NCBI RefSeq assembly: GCF_014083985.1
Contig: NZ_CP046907.1
Location: 2,398,001-2,462,000 of the forward strand
Origin: Streptomyces sp. SCUT-3
GTDB lineage: Bacteria > Actinomycetota > Actinomycetes > Streptomycetales > Streptomycetaceae
Reading direction: 5' to 3'
Length of the DNA stretch: 64,000 nt
How positions within the stretch are numbered: the first letter of the stretch is position 1; each line of letters opens with the position of its first letter. Positions 15,331 through 39,000 of the stretch are shown in pieces. The translations under genes were made by a program, and so were the position numbers. The notes under the pieces were generated by a model, which saw only the letters and a list, made by a program, of their open reading frames with translations, searched no databases and was not told the origin of the DNA.

Positions 15331-16320
15331 TCAGGGGGCGGCGGCCGAGAGCCCGCCGCGCACGGCGGCGAGTACCGAGCCCACCGTGGCGATGCGCTCG
15401 CCGCCCGCCCAGATCTCGCCCTCCATGAGGACGTTGTCGCCGATCGTCCGGTCGATGCGGACGACGTGGCGGAGCACCTGGCCGGGCCGGGCGCTGCCGG
15501 TGATCGAGACGTCGCGGGCGGAGCCGAAGACGAGGGTGCCCCGCACGGGCGTGCCCGCCGCCTCCGCCGTGCGCAGCCACAGCACCGCGCCGCTCTGCCC
15601 GAACGACTCGACGAGCAGGGAGGCGGGGTAGGCGTAGGCGCTGCCCGGGAGGTCCTCGGCGAGGTCCGCGTAGCAGGGCTCGCTGCCGGCGACGGCCTTG
15701 GTGGCGACGACGTGCTCCCCCGGCACGAGTTCTGCCACCTCGTCGACCAGCAGCACCGGGTGGCGGTGCGGGAGGACGCGGCGCACGGCCGCGTGGTCGA
15801 GCACGGGCGCGTGGTCGAGCACGGGCGCGGCGCCGGGGGCGCGTGTCCCGCCGGGAGCGGGAGCGGGGGCGGTGCCGGAAGCGGGGACGGCGCCGGGCGC
15901 GGGGGCGGAGTCGCCCTCCTCGCGGATGCGCAGCCCGAGGGTCGCCCGGGCGGCGAGGGTGCCGTCCCCGCGGGTGCACCGCGCCCTGACGCGCACCAGG
16001 TGCGGGTCGTCGGCGTCCCCCGCCACGTCGCAGCCGATGTGCAGCGTGTCGCCGGGCAGCAGGGGCGCGGCGAAGGAGAGGGAGTCGATGCGGACCAGGT
16101 CCGCCGTCGCACCTCCGCCGCGGTGCTCCCGGGCCCACAGGCGCACGGCCTGGTGGACGGACTCGAGGGTGAAGACGCCCGGGTAGATGGTGAAGTCCGG
16201 GTAGTGGCCGGCCAGGTAGGGATCGTCGGCCACGATCTCCTTGACCGCCTCGACCCGGGTGGCGGTGCACGTGCCGACGCGGTCGACGGCGGTGAGCGGT
16301 GCGGCGAACCGGCGGCTCAT
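15331..16320 (-). CDS. Fused double-hotdog 3-hydroxyacyl-ACP dehydratase
   Basis: A 329-residue protein with two FabA/FabZ-like halves. The first (1-150) has GHYPDFTIYPGVFTLESVHQ, supplying the catalytic His and Glu of FabZ. The second (about 190-329) has RRVLPHRHPVLLVDEV and a matching loop LAEDLPGSAYAYPASLLVES, where the His position is Asp but the Glu remains. The halves are joined by a 45-residue Ala/Pro/Gly linker containing a VLDHAP repeat. In polyene-type II PKS systems the DH often comes as two separate hotdog proteins; here they are fused. GAGGAGG precedes the ATG at 16320. Confidence 0.82.
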   Translation of the reverse strand: MSRRFAAPLTAVDRVGTCTATRVEAVKEIVADDPYLAGHYPDFTIYPGVFTLESVHQAVRLWAREHRGGGATADLVRIDSLSFAAPLLPGDTLHIGCDVAGDADDPHLVRVRARCTRGDGTLAARATLGLRIREEGDSAPAPGAVPASGTAPAPAPGGTRAPGAAPVLDHAPVLDHAAVRRVLPHRHPVLLVDEVAELVPGEHVVATKAVAGSEPCYADLAEDLPGSAYAYPASLLVESFGQSGAVLWLRTAEAAGTPVRGTLVFGSARDVSITGSARPGQVLRHVVRIDRTIGDNVLMEGEIWAGGERIATVGSVLAAVRGGLSAAAP

Positions 16321-16421
16321 GGCGGTGGTCCTCCTCGGGGCGGTCCGGTGGCGGGGCGGGGCTGCGGCAGCGGGCTGCGGCGGCGGTGCCGCGGCGACGG
16401 GCCGCGGCGGGCGGATCGGTG

Positions 16422-17162
16422 TCAGAGCACGATTCCGCCGTCGACCTGCATCACCTGGCCGGTGATGTAGCCGGCCCGGTCCGAGACCAGGAAGGACACC
16501 AGTTCGGCGACGTCCTCGGAGGTTCCGAAGCGCTTCATCGGGACCATCCCCAGGGCCTGCTCGCGCAGCTTGTCCGGCAGGCGCTCGGTCATGTCCGTCT
16601 CGATGAAGCCCGGGGCGACGACGTTCACCCGCACCCCGTAGGCGGCCAGTTCCTTGGCGAGCGCCCGGCTCATGCCGTTCAGGCCGGCCTTGGCCGCGGA
16701 GTAGTTGGTCTGCGTGGGGTTGCCGTACACGCCGGCGACCGAGGAGACGTTGACGACGGTGCCGCGGCGGCGCTTCATGAAGCCGAAGACCATCGGCCGG
16801 CAGAAGTTGAAGGCGCCGGTCAGGTTGGTGTCGAGGACGGCCTTCCAGTCCTCGTGCGGCATGAGGACCATCGGGTTGTCGCGCACGATCCCGGCCGAGT
16901 TGACCAGGGTGTCGACGGGGCCCAGCTCCGCCTCGGCCTCCTTGACGAAGGCCTCGGCGGCCTCGGCGTCGGCCACGTCGCACGGGGCGTGGAAGCAGCT
17001 CACCCCCTGCTCGCGGATCAGCTCCGCGGTCTCCTCCGCCCGCTCCTTCTCGCTGCGGTAGCAGAACGCGACGTCCATGCCGTCCTGGGCCAGGCGCAGG
17101 GCGACGGCCCTGCCGATTCCGCGGGAAGCCCCGGTGACGAGGGCACGGCGTTTCGTGGACAA
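16422..17162 (-). CDS. fabG: 3-oxoacyl-ACP reductase (KR)
   Basis: A 246-residue short-chain dehydrogenase, the FabG length. LVTGASRGIGRAVALRLAQD is the NADPH-binding turn; NSAG, the catalytic Ser in NVSSVAGVYG, and Tyr-Lys in YSAAKAGLNG are all present; it ends GQVMQVDGG. It reduces the beta-keto group of ACP-bound intermediates. I chose the TTG at 17162 because AGGAG lies 6 nt before it and the protein then begins exactly as FabG proteins do. It is the first gene after a 437-bp gap with a good promoter, so it probably leads the PKS operon. Confidence 0.92.
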   Translation of the reverse strand: MSTKRRALVTGASRGIGRAVALRLAQDGMDVAFCYRSEKERAEETAELIREQGVSCFHAPCDVADAEAAEAFVKEAEAELGPVDTLVNSAGIVRDNPMVLMPHEDWKAVLDTNLTGAFNFCRPMVFGFMKRRRGTVVNVSSVAGVYGNPTQTNYSAAKAGLNGMSRALAKELAAYGVRVNVVAPGFIETDMTERLPDKLREQALGMVPMKRFGTSEDVAELVSFLVSDRAGYITGQVMQVDGGIVL

Positions 17163-17194
17163 GGGAATCTCCTCGCGCTTTTCGCGGGCCGGGG

Positions 17195-17221
17195 CGAACG
17201 GTTCGCGGTTCGAACGGTTCG
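17195..17221. promoter_or_regulatory. Two identical 11-bp dyads in the KR leader
   Basis: CGAACGGTTCG occurs twice, 16 bp apart centre to centre, between the promoter at 17324-17353 and the KR start. Each is an inverted repeat of CGAAC around one base. Tandem dyads on one face spacing look like an operator for a dimeric regulator, possibly one of the two LuxR-type proteins. I did not find the same 11-mer elsewhere in the stretches I checked. Confidence 0.45.
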
Positions 17222-17323
17222 TGCTTCGAAACGGCCCCGGGACCCGTGGGCCCGATCGGGCCGAATGGTCCGGCGGAGGAACGGGAAGGTTCCCGCCATT
17301 CCCGTCCCCCAGCCGGCGACTGG

Positions 17324-17353
17324 ACACTAAAGCATTTTCCGGGACCGGGTCAA
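17324..17353 (-). promoter_or_regulatory. HrdB-type promoter for the PKS operon
   Basis: On the minus strand TTGACC (17353-17348) and TAGTGT (17329-17324) are separated by 18 bp, a close match to vegetative sigma-factor promoters (TTGACN, TANNNT). It lies 160 bp upstream of the KR TTG. The surrounding gap (17163-17599) is otherwise non-coding. Confidence 0.65.
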
Positions 17354-17471
17354 CACCGCTTCCCGTGAATTGGGAGAGGCGTTTTCCGGGCACGGCTGAT
17401 AAACCGCCGGACACGCGGCCGAAGAATTTCGGAAATCGCTCCGGAATTCTTTCGCGCCGTTCCGCGGTGCG

Positions 17472-17529
17472 CGGTGCGTGGTGCGGTGATACGCGGTGCG
17501 TGATACGCGGTGCGTGGTGCGGTGATACG
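17472..17529. repeat. Two 22-bp direct repeats
   Basis: A 22-bp sequence beginning CGGTGCGTGGTGCGG and ending TGATACG occurs at 17472-17493 and 17508-17529, within a longer GGTGCG/GATACG-rich tract just after the SbnB-like gene. Its function is not evident. Confidence 0.6.
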
Positions 17530-17599
17530 TGGTGCGTGGTGCGGTGGTGCCGGGTCGTGCGGTGCCGGCGCGGGACGGGCGGTCCGGCGCCGGACGGGG

Positions 17600-18607
17600 T
17601 CACCAGCGCCTGGTCTCCCCGAAGAACCCGTCGACGGACACGGCCTCGCCGGCCTCCAGGGCGGCGCGGTGGACGTGCATGCCGACCGCCAGGTCCAGCA
17701 CGCCGAGCCCGAAGGGGGAGAAGATCACCGGCCGCCCGGCGTCCACCTCCACCTGCCCGTCCATCACCTGGGCCAGGGTCCCGGTGACGAAGTCGCGGTT
17801 GCCGCACTGCTGCTCGGCCAGGTGCGGGGAGGTGGAGGCGGTCAGGCAGTGGTCGACGTCGTCGACGACGTTGCAGGACTCCAGGACGATGTCGGGGCCG
17901 ACGTCCCGCAGCGAGACGTTGAGGACGACCTGGCCGGGGGCGAAGGTGCCGGGGCGGGTGATGTACGGCGCGGCGGCGGTCGTCGCCAGGACCACCACGT
18001 CGGCGTCCGCGACGGCGGCGTCCAGGTCGTCCGCGGTCTCCGTCCGGAGGCCGAGCCCGTCGGCGGCGAACGCGGCGAGCGCCTCCGCGTACTTCGGCTC
18101 CCGGTCGTGGACCGCGCAGACGTCCACCGTCCAGTTCTCGGCCGCGAAGAACTCCAGGATGTTGCGGGCGATGATGCCCGCGCCGACCACCGCGAGCCGG
18201 CGGGCGTGCCGGCCGCCGGTCAGCGTCCGGGCGGCCAGGACCGCGGACGCGGCCGTGCGGGCCGCGCTGATCTGGGACGCCTCCAGGCAGGCGAACGGGT
18301 AGCCGGTGCGGTAGTCGTTGAGCAGCAGCGCGGCCGACGCCCGCGGGATGCCCTCCTCGATGTTCGCCGGGAAGCTGGCGATCCACTTGATGCCGGCGAC
18401 GGAGTGCTCGCCGCCGAGGTAGGCAGGGAGCGCGATGATCCGGCTGTCGGGCTTGTCGGGGAAGCGCAGGAAGTAGCTGTTCGGGTTGACCGTGTCGCCC
18501 CGGTCGTGGGCGAGGTAGGTGCGGCGCACCTCCTCCACGATCTGCGGGCGGGTGCGGCCGATGACGCGGCGGGCGGTCTCGCCGCCGATCACGTGGAAGT
18601 CGAACAT
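17600..18607 (-). CDS. sbnB: SbnB-like dehydrogenase for 2,3-diaminopropionate synthesis
   Basis: A 335-residue member of the ornithine cyclodeaminase/mu-crystallin family, with the NAD-binding RRLAVVGAGIIARNILEFF near residue 140 and PNSYFLRFPDKPDSRIIALP in the substrate half. SbnB oxidatively splits N-(2-amino-2-carboxyethyl)-L-glutamate into 2,3-diaminopropionate and 2-oxoglutarate. Assignment to SbnB rather than ornithine cyclodeaminase rests on its place directly after the SbnA-like gene, whose stop lies 1 bp from its ATG. The product fits the diamino-acid code of NRPS module 5. Confidence 0.88.
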   Translation of the reverse strand: MFDFHVIGGETARRVIGRTRPQIVEEVRRTYLAHDRGDTVNPNSYFLRFPDKPDSRIIALPAYLGGEHSVAGIKWIASFPANIEEGIPRASAALLLNDYRTGYPFACLEASQISAARTAASAVLAARTLTGGRHARRLAVVGAGIIARNILEFFAAENWTVDVCAVHDREPKYAEALAAFAADGLGLRTETADDLDAAVADADVVVLATTAAAPYITRPGTFAPGQVVLNVSLRDVGPDIVLESCNVVDDVDHCLTASTSPHLAEQQCGNRDFVTGTLAQVMDGQVEVDAGRPVIFSPFGLGVLDLAVGMHVHRAALEAGEAVSVDGFFGETRRW

Positions 18608-18608
18608 G

Positions 18609-19646
18609 TCAGCCTTTCAGGAGCAGTCCGGCGTCGGCGCCGGCGTCCGGGCGGTCGTCCGTACCGCGGGGGGAGGAGGGGGCCGGGGCGGAGGGGGCGG
18701 GGACGGAGGGGCCGAAGCGCTCCTCCACCCAGGCGTCGTCGTAGACGGTGCTCAGGTACCGCTCGCCCGTGTCGGGGGCGAGGGCGACCACGGAGGAGCC
18801 GGGCGGGATCTCGCCGGCCTTGCGGACGACCGCGGCGAGCACGGACCCGGTGGACCCGCCCAGGGCGATGCCGCGCTCCCGGGCGACGGACCGGCACATC
18901 CGCACCGCCTCGGCCTCGGGCACCATGACGACCTCGTCGACGGCCTCGGGCCGGCACAGCTCCGGCCTGCGGCTGGTGCCCAGCCCCGGGATGTGCCGCC
19001 GGCCCGGCGGGAACCCGAAGGTCACCGACCCGGGGGTGTCCACCGCGACGATCCGGGTCCGCGGGGACCACTGCCGGAAGTACTCGGCGCAGCCCATCAG
19101 GGTGCCGGTGGTGCCGGCGCCGACGAACAGCTGGTCCACCTCGGGCAGTTCCTCGAGGACGGCGGACGCGGTGCGCTCGTAGTGCACGCGCGGGTTGGCC
19201 GGGTTGGCGTACTGGTTGGGCCAGACCAGGGAGGGGTCCTCGCGGAGGCGGTCCTGGATGTAGTCGATGCGGGACTGGAGGAACCCCCCGTTGGCGTCCC
19301 TGCGGTCCACCCGGACGACCTCGGCGCCGAAGGCCCGCATGAGCGCGGTGTTGTGCGGCGCGGTGTTGGGGTCGGTCACGCAGGTGAAGGAGTAGCCCTT
19401 GGCGGCGCACACCGAGGCCAGGGCCACTCCCAGATTCCCGGACGAGGATTCGATGACCCCGCTGCCGGAATCCAGCAGGCCCCATTTCTCCGCGTCCTCG
19501 ATCAGCCCCACGGCCGTCTTGAGTTTTATGGAGCCGGCGGGGTTGAACCCCTCCAGCTTGAGGAAGACCTGAACATCCGGAACGAGTTCGTCGAAGCGCA
19601 GGAACAGACGATCGAGCACCAGGTCGTGAGCATTCTCGTAGATCAC
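18609..19646 (-). CDS. sbnA: SbnA-like PLP enzyme, diaminopropionate pathway
   Basis: A 345-residue PLP enzyme of the cysteine-synthase fold. FLKLEGFNPAGSIKLKTAVG holds the PLP lysine (SIK), ESSSGNLGVALA the substrate loop, and GAGTTGTLMG and GGSTGSVLAA the phosphate-binding glycines; VTDPNTAPHN and WPNQYANPANPRVHY are SbnA-like. SbnA joins O-phosphoserine and glutamate to give N-(2-amino-2-carboxyethyl)-glutamate. The start is set at the GTG at 19646, which begins VIYENAHDL where SbnA proteins begin; an upstream ATG would add nearly 100 unrelated residues. The Pro/Ala C-terminal tail of about 30 residues is unusual. Confidence 0.88.
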   Translation of the reverse strand: MIYENAHDLVLDRLFLRFDELVPDVQVFLKLEGFNPAGSIKLKTAVGLIEDAEKWGLLDSGSGVIESSSGNLGVALASVCAAKGYSFTCVTDPNTAPHNTALMRAFGAEVVRVDRRDANGGFLQSRIDYIQDRLREDPSLVWPNQYANPANPRVHYERTASAVLEELPEVDQLFVGAGTTGTLMGCAEYFRQWSPRTRIVAVDTPGSVTFGFPPGRRHIPGLGTSRRPELCRPEAVDEVVMVPEAEAVRMCRSVARERGIALGGSTGSVLAAVVRKAGEIPPGSSVVALAPDTGERYLSTVYDDAWVEERFGPSVPAPSAPAPSSPRGTDDRPDAGADAGLLLKG

Positions 19647-19752
19647 TTTTCCGAGCGCCTTTCTGGGCGCCGGGCCGGGCCGCGTGCCCGCGGGTTCGCG
19701 GTGGCACGCGGCCGGTCCGTCGTACGTCGAATTTGGGGTCGAACACCGGAAG

Positions 19753-20334
19753 TCAGCCGGTGGACGCGCTCCTGCGGGGATTGCTCCTGACGTAGTGGCG
19801 GGTGGCCATTGCCGTGAACACCCCCCACACCAGGAACGACATGTCCCAGACGAACAGGTGCCACAGCAGCGGCTTCCAGTCGGGCGGGGAGTCGGGGGTG
19901 ACGACGCCCAGGGCGACCAGCGCCTGCACGGCGACCAGCACACCCCCGTAGGCGATCAGCACCGCCGACCCTCCCCACCCGGCGAGGACCATCAGGAGGC
20001 GGGGGAAGACCCGCCCCCACCGCTGCACCAGCGCCAGCGCGAAGACCCCGCCCGCGGCCTTGGCCGCGCCGGTGATCCAGACGACCGCGATGAGCCCGCC
20101 GTCCCGTTCCCGGGCCATCTCCTCGAGGGTGCCCCCGAGGGTGTCCAGGAGGAGGGTCCCTCCTGCCGCCCAGTAGAAGCTGACCAGGGCGAACGCCACG
20201 GCCACGACCGCGGCCGCCCAGCCCGTCCATGCCGTGGAGCCGGTCCTGCCGGAGCCGGTCCCGCCGGTGGCCCCGGTGCCGGTGGCCCCGGTGCCGGGGT
20301 GTTCCTGCCGGCCGGGTCGTGTCGCAGCATCCAT
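19753..20334 (-). CDS. DUF3995-type membrane protein
   Basis: A 193-residue protein with four probable transmembrane helices: around 42-65 (AAAVVAVAFALVSFYWAAGG), 82-105, 112-140 and 155-175 (LLWHLFVWDMSFLVWGVFTA). The pattern SFYWAAGGTLLLDTLGG and DMSFLVWG resemble DUF3995 proteins, whose function is unknown. The first 30 residues are a Gly-Thr-Gly-Ala repeat from a CCGGTG minisatellite. It lies between the SbnA-like and second ACP genes on the same strand, so it is probably cotranscribed. A role in export or immunity is only a guess. Confidence 0.7.
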   Translation of the reverse strand: MDAATRPGRQEHPGTGATGTGATGGTGSGRTGSTAWTGWAAAVVAVAFALVSFYWAAGGTLLLDTLGGTLEEMARERDGGLIAVVWITGAAKAAGGVFALALVQRWGRVFPRLLMVLAGWGGSAVLIAYGGVLVAVQALVALGVVTPDSPPDWKPLLWHLFVWDMSFLVWGVFTAMATRHYVRSNPRRSASTG

Positions 20335-20375
20335 CCCGCTGACTTCCTTCGCGCGTCGTCCGTGGAGCCGGTGCC

Positions 20376-20636
20376 TCAGGCCTGCCAGCCGGCGTGCTGG
20401 GCCACCACGTCGTGGACGGCACGCAGGTTGCCCATGTTGGGCAGCTCCGACTGCGGGATGTCGATCCCGTACTTCTTCTCGATCCGGGCCAGGATCTCGA
20501 TCGCCCGCAGCGAGTCCGCCTCGTGCTCCTCCACGAACGAACTGGTCTCGGTGATCTCCTCCGGCTCGACCTCCAGCACCTCGGCGACGATCTCGCGCAG
20601 CTCGTCGAGGTGGTCGGTGTTCACGGCCTGGGTCAT
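20376..20636 (-). CDS. Acyl carrier protein, copy 2
   Basis: An 86-residue ACP whose phosphopantetheine Ser lies in EEHEADSLRAIEILARIEKK, two residues different from the copy at 14996-15256. It sits next to the MbtH and NRPS genes rather than the KS genes. One inference is that it presents the finished acyl chain to the first C domain, while copy 1 serves chain building. Equally, it may only raise ACP dose. GGAG lies 6 nt before the ATG. Confidence 0.94.
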   Translation of the reverse strand: MTQAVNTDHLDELREIVAEVLEVEPEEITETSSFVEEHEADSLRAIEILARIEKKYGIDIPQSELPNMGNLRAVHDVVAQHAGWQA

Positions 20637-20700
20637 GGCGTTCTCCTGTCGGTGGTGATTGTTTCCCGTGCGCGGTCGCGCGGGGGGCGGATCGGGAGGA

Positions 20701-20910
20701 TCAGCTCTCCGTCGCGGCCACGAGGCTCTTGGGGCGCATGTCGGTCCAGTGGGTGTCGACGTACGCGACGCACGCGGTGCGGTCGTCGGGGCCGTGGACG
20801 GTGGTCCATCCGGCCGGGACGTCGGCGAAGGACGGCCACAGGGAGTGCTGTCCCTCGTCGTTGACCAGCACCAGGTAGGTGCCGTCCGGGTTCTCGAACG
20901 GGTTGCTCAT
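20701..20910 (-). CDS. mbtH: MbtH-like protein
   Basis: A 69-residue MbtH protein. The family signature is clear: [38 protein letters not shown] and [11 protein letters not shown]. MbtH proteins bind adenylation domains and are often needed for their solubility and activity. It lies between the NRPS-B and ACP genes and is expected to serve the six A domains of this cluster. Confidence 0.97.
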   Translation of the reverse strand: MSNPFENPDGTYLVLVNDEGQHSLWPSFADVPAGWTTVHGPDDRTACVAYVDTHWTDMRPKSLVAATES

Positions 20911-20969
20911 GGCGGTCTCTCCCGTGGTGGGGCGTTCGGTGGTCGGTCGTGGGGTCGGTCGGTGGTCGG

Positions 20970-35992
<15,023 letters not shown>

Positions 35993-36011
35993 TTCGGTAT
36001 CTCCACTCGTC

Positions 36012-39000
36012 CTACAGCTCGTCTTCGAATTCGTCGATCTCGTCCTGGCTCAGTGAGACCAGGGCGAGGTCGGAGGGGGTGTGACCGCCGGCGCCGGGGC
36101 GGGTGCCGTGCTCGGCCAGCGCCCGCAGGGCGCGCACCCAGGTGTCCGCCAGGCCGCGCACGTCCTCCTCGGAGAACACCGCCCCCGGCCACACCCACGA
36201 CGCCCGCAGCCGCGGACCCGCCGGACCGTCCACCGTCAACGCGTTGACCTCCAACGCGTGCGCGAACGGCATCCCCGCGTCACCACCGCCGCCGAAACCA
36301 CCGGCCTCCGCGTCCACCGACCACTCGGCGCCACCGTCCGAACCCAGCCGGCCCAGGTAGTTGAAGCCGATCCGGGGTACGGGGAGCGCGGCGAGCAGCG
36401 GTCCGCTCTGCGGGCCCAGATGCCGCAGGAGTCCGTAGCCGATGCCGTGGTCCGGAAGGGCGCGCAGCTGCTCCTTGACGCGCTTGAGCACCTGCCCCGT
36501 CTCCGGGCCGGCGGCCCAGACCTCCTGCCAGTCCTGCACCTGCGGGTCCAGCCGCACCGGGTACAGGCTGGTGAACCAGCCCACCGTGCGCGACAGGTCC
36601 ACGCCCTCCACCACGTCGTGGCGGCCGTGACCCTCCAGGTCGACCAGGACACCGCCGTCGGTACGGAGGCCCTTGCGGTGCCCCCAGTCGGTGACGGCGA
36701 GGGCGAAGGCGGCCAGCAGGACGTCGTCGACGCCCGCGTGGAAGACGGCAGGGACGGTGGTCAGCAGCGGCTCGGTCAGGTCTCCGGGAACCTCCACCTC
36801 GACCGCCCGGGCCGTGCTCGCCGTGTCCCGCGACGGATCGAACCCGCACGCCTCACCCACCGGATCACCCGGCTCCAGAACCCCCGTCCACAGCGGGAGT
36901 TCCTCCAGGCGGGCCGGGTTCTGGGCCAGGGCGGCCAGCTCCTGCGACCAGCGCCGGAAGGAGGTGCCCACCGGCTCCAGCTCCGGACGACGCCCGGCCG
37001 CCACCGCCTCCCAGGCAGCCGCCAGGTCCGGCAGCAGGATCCGCCAGGAGACCCCGTCCACCACCAGGTGCAGCACCAGCAGCAACCGCCCGGCCGTCTG
37101 CGGCCCGGCGTCGAACCACACCGCCTGCACCATCACCCCGGACTCCGGCGACAGACGATCCCGGGCCGCCTCGGCCTCGCGCGCCACCACGGCCCGCAAC
37201 GCCTCACCGTCCAGACCGGCGGCGTCCACCCGGGTGACGCACGACAGCGCGTCCACCGACCCGGCCTCGGACACCTCCAGGGCCCACTCGGTGCCGTCCT
37301 GGCCGGTGCGGGTCAGGCGCAGCCGCAGCGCGTCGTGGTGGTCCACCACCGCCTGCAACGCCGCCGACAGCGAACCTCCCTCGGCCCCGGCCGGGGTGCG
37401 CACCACCACCGACTGGTGGAAGCCGTCCACCGGGCCGCCGCGCTCGCGCAGCCAGTGCACGATCGGCGTCGGCTCCACCGGGCCGACGCCCACGTCCGGC
37501 TGTCCCTGGCCCGGGGCGGCCTCCGCGTCCCGTGCGACGGCGGCGAGCCCGGCGGGGGTGCGGTGCTCGAACACCTGGCGCGGGGTGAACACCAGCCCTT
37601 CCCGGCGGGCCCGCGACACCAGCTGGATGGAGACGATGCTGTCCCCGCCCAGGTCGAAGAAACTGTCCTCCGCACCCACCACTGGCAGCCCCAGCAGTTG
37701 CGCGAACAGGCCGCACAGCAACTCTTCGCGCGGGTTCGCCGCCGACCGGCCCCCGGCCGCCGCGCCGAAGTCGGGGGCGGGCAGTGCCCGCCGGTCCAGC
37801 TTCCCGTTCGGCGTCACCGGCAGCGCGTCCAGGACCACGAACGCCGCCGGCACCATGTGCTCGGGGAGCCCGGCCGCGACGTGCTCGCGCAGCCCGGCCG
37901 CCTCCGGAGCCGGGGCCCCGGCCTCCGGCACGACGTACGCCACCAGCTGCTTCACACCCGGCCGGTCCTCGCGGACCACCACCGCCACCTGTGCCAGGTG
38001 CGGGTGGCTCGCCACCGCGGTCTCGATCTCGCCGAGCTCGACCCGCAGGCCGCGGATCTTCACCTGGTCGTCGGCGCGGCCGACGTAGTCGAGCGCGCCG
38101 TCCTCGCGCCACCGCACGACGTCGCCGGTGCGGTACATCCGCGCGCCCGGCGCCCCGAACGGGTTCGCCACGAAGCGGTCCGCCGTCAGCGCGGCACGGT
38201 TGAGGTAGCCGCGCGCCAGCTGGACACCGGCGAGGTACAGCTCGCCCGGCACTCCCACCGGCACCGGCCGCAGTGCCGCGTCCAGCACGTACACCTGCGT
38301 GTTCCACACGGGGCCGCCGATCGGGACCGGGCCGGTGTCGTCCGCCCGGCACTCCCACGACGTGACGTCCACCGACGCCTCGGTCGGCCCGTAGAGGTTG
38401 TGCAGGGGCGCGTCGAGCGTCCGGAAGAAACGTTCACGCACCTCGGCGGGCAGCGCCTCGCCGCTGCAGATCACGCGGCGCAGGCTGTCGCAGCCGGCCG
38501 CCGCGGGCTCGAGCAGGAAGACCTGGAGCATCGACGGCACGAAGTGCAGCGTGGTGACGCCTTCGCTGCGGATCAGGCCGGCGAGGTACGCGGGGTCCTT
38601 GTGCCCCTCCGGCCGTGCGACGACCAGGCGCGCGCCCTCGGCCAGCGGCCAGAAGAACTCCCACACCGAAACGTCGAACCCGGACGGGGTCTTCTGCAGC
38701 ACCCGGTCGTCCCCGGCCAGCCCGTACTCGGCCTGCATCCACAGCAGCCGGTTGACGATGCCCTCGTGCGGGACGACGACGCCCTTGGGCCGGCCGGTGG
38801 AGCCGGAGGTGTAGATCACGTACGCCGGGTGCTCCGGGAGCAGCGGGGCACCGCGGTCGGCGTCGGAGAGGTCGTGGCCGGGGCGGGAGGCGACCGCCTC
38901 CCTGGTTTCGGGGGCGTCCAGGACCAGCTGCCGGGTCGCGCCGGTGCCGGGCAGCCGCCCGGCCACCGCGGTGGTGGTCAGCAGGAGGGCGGGGCGGGCG

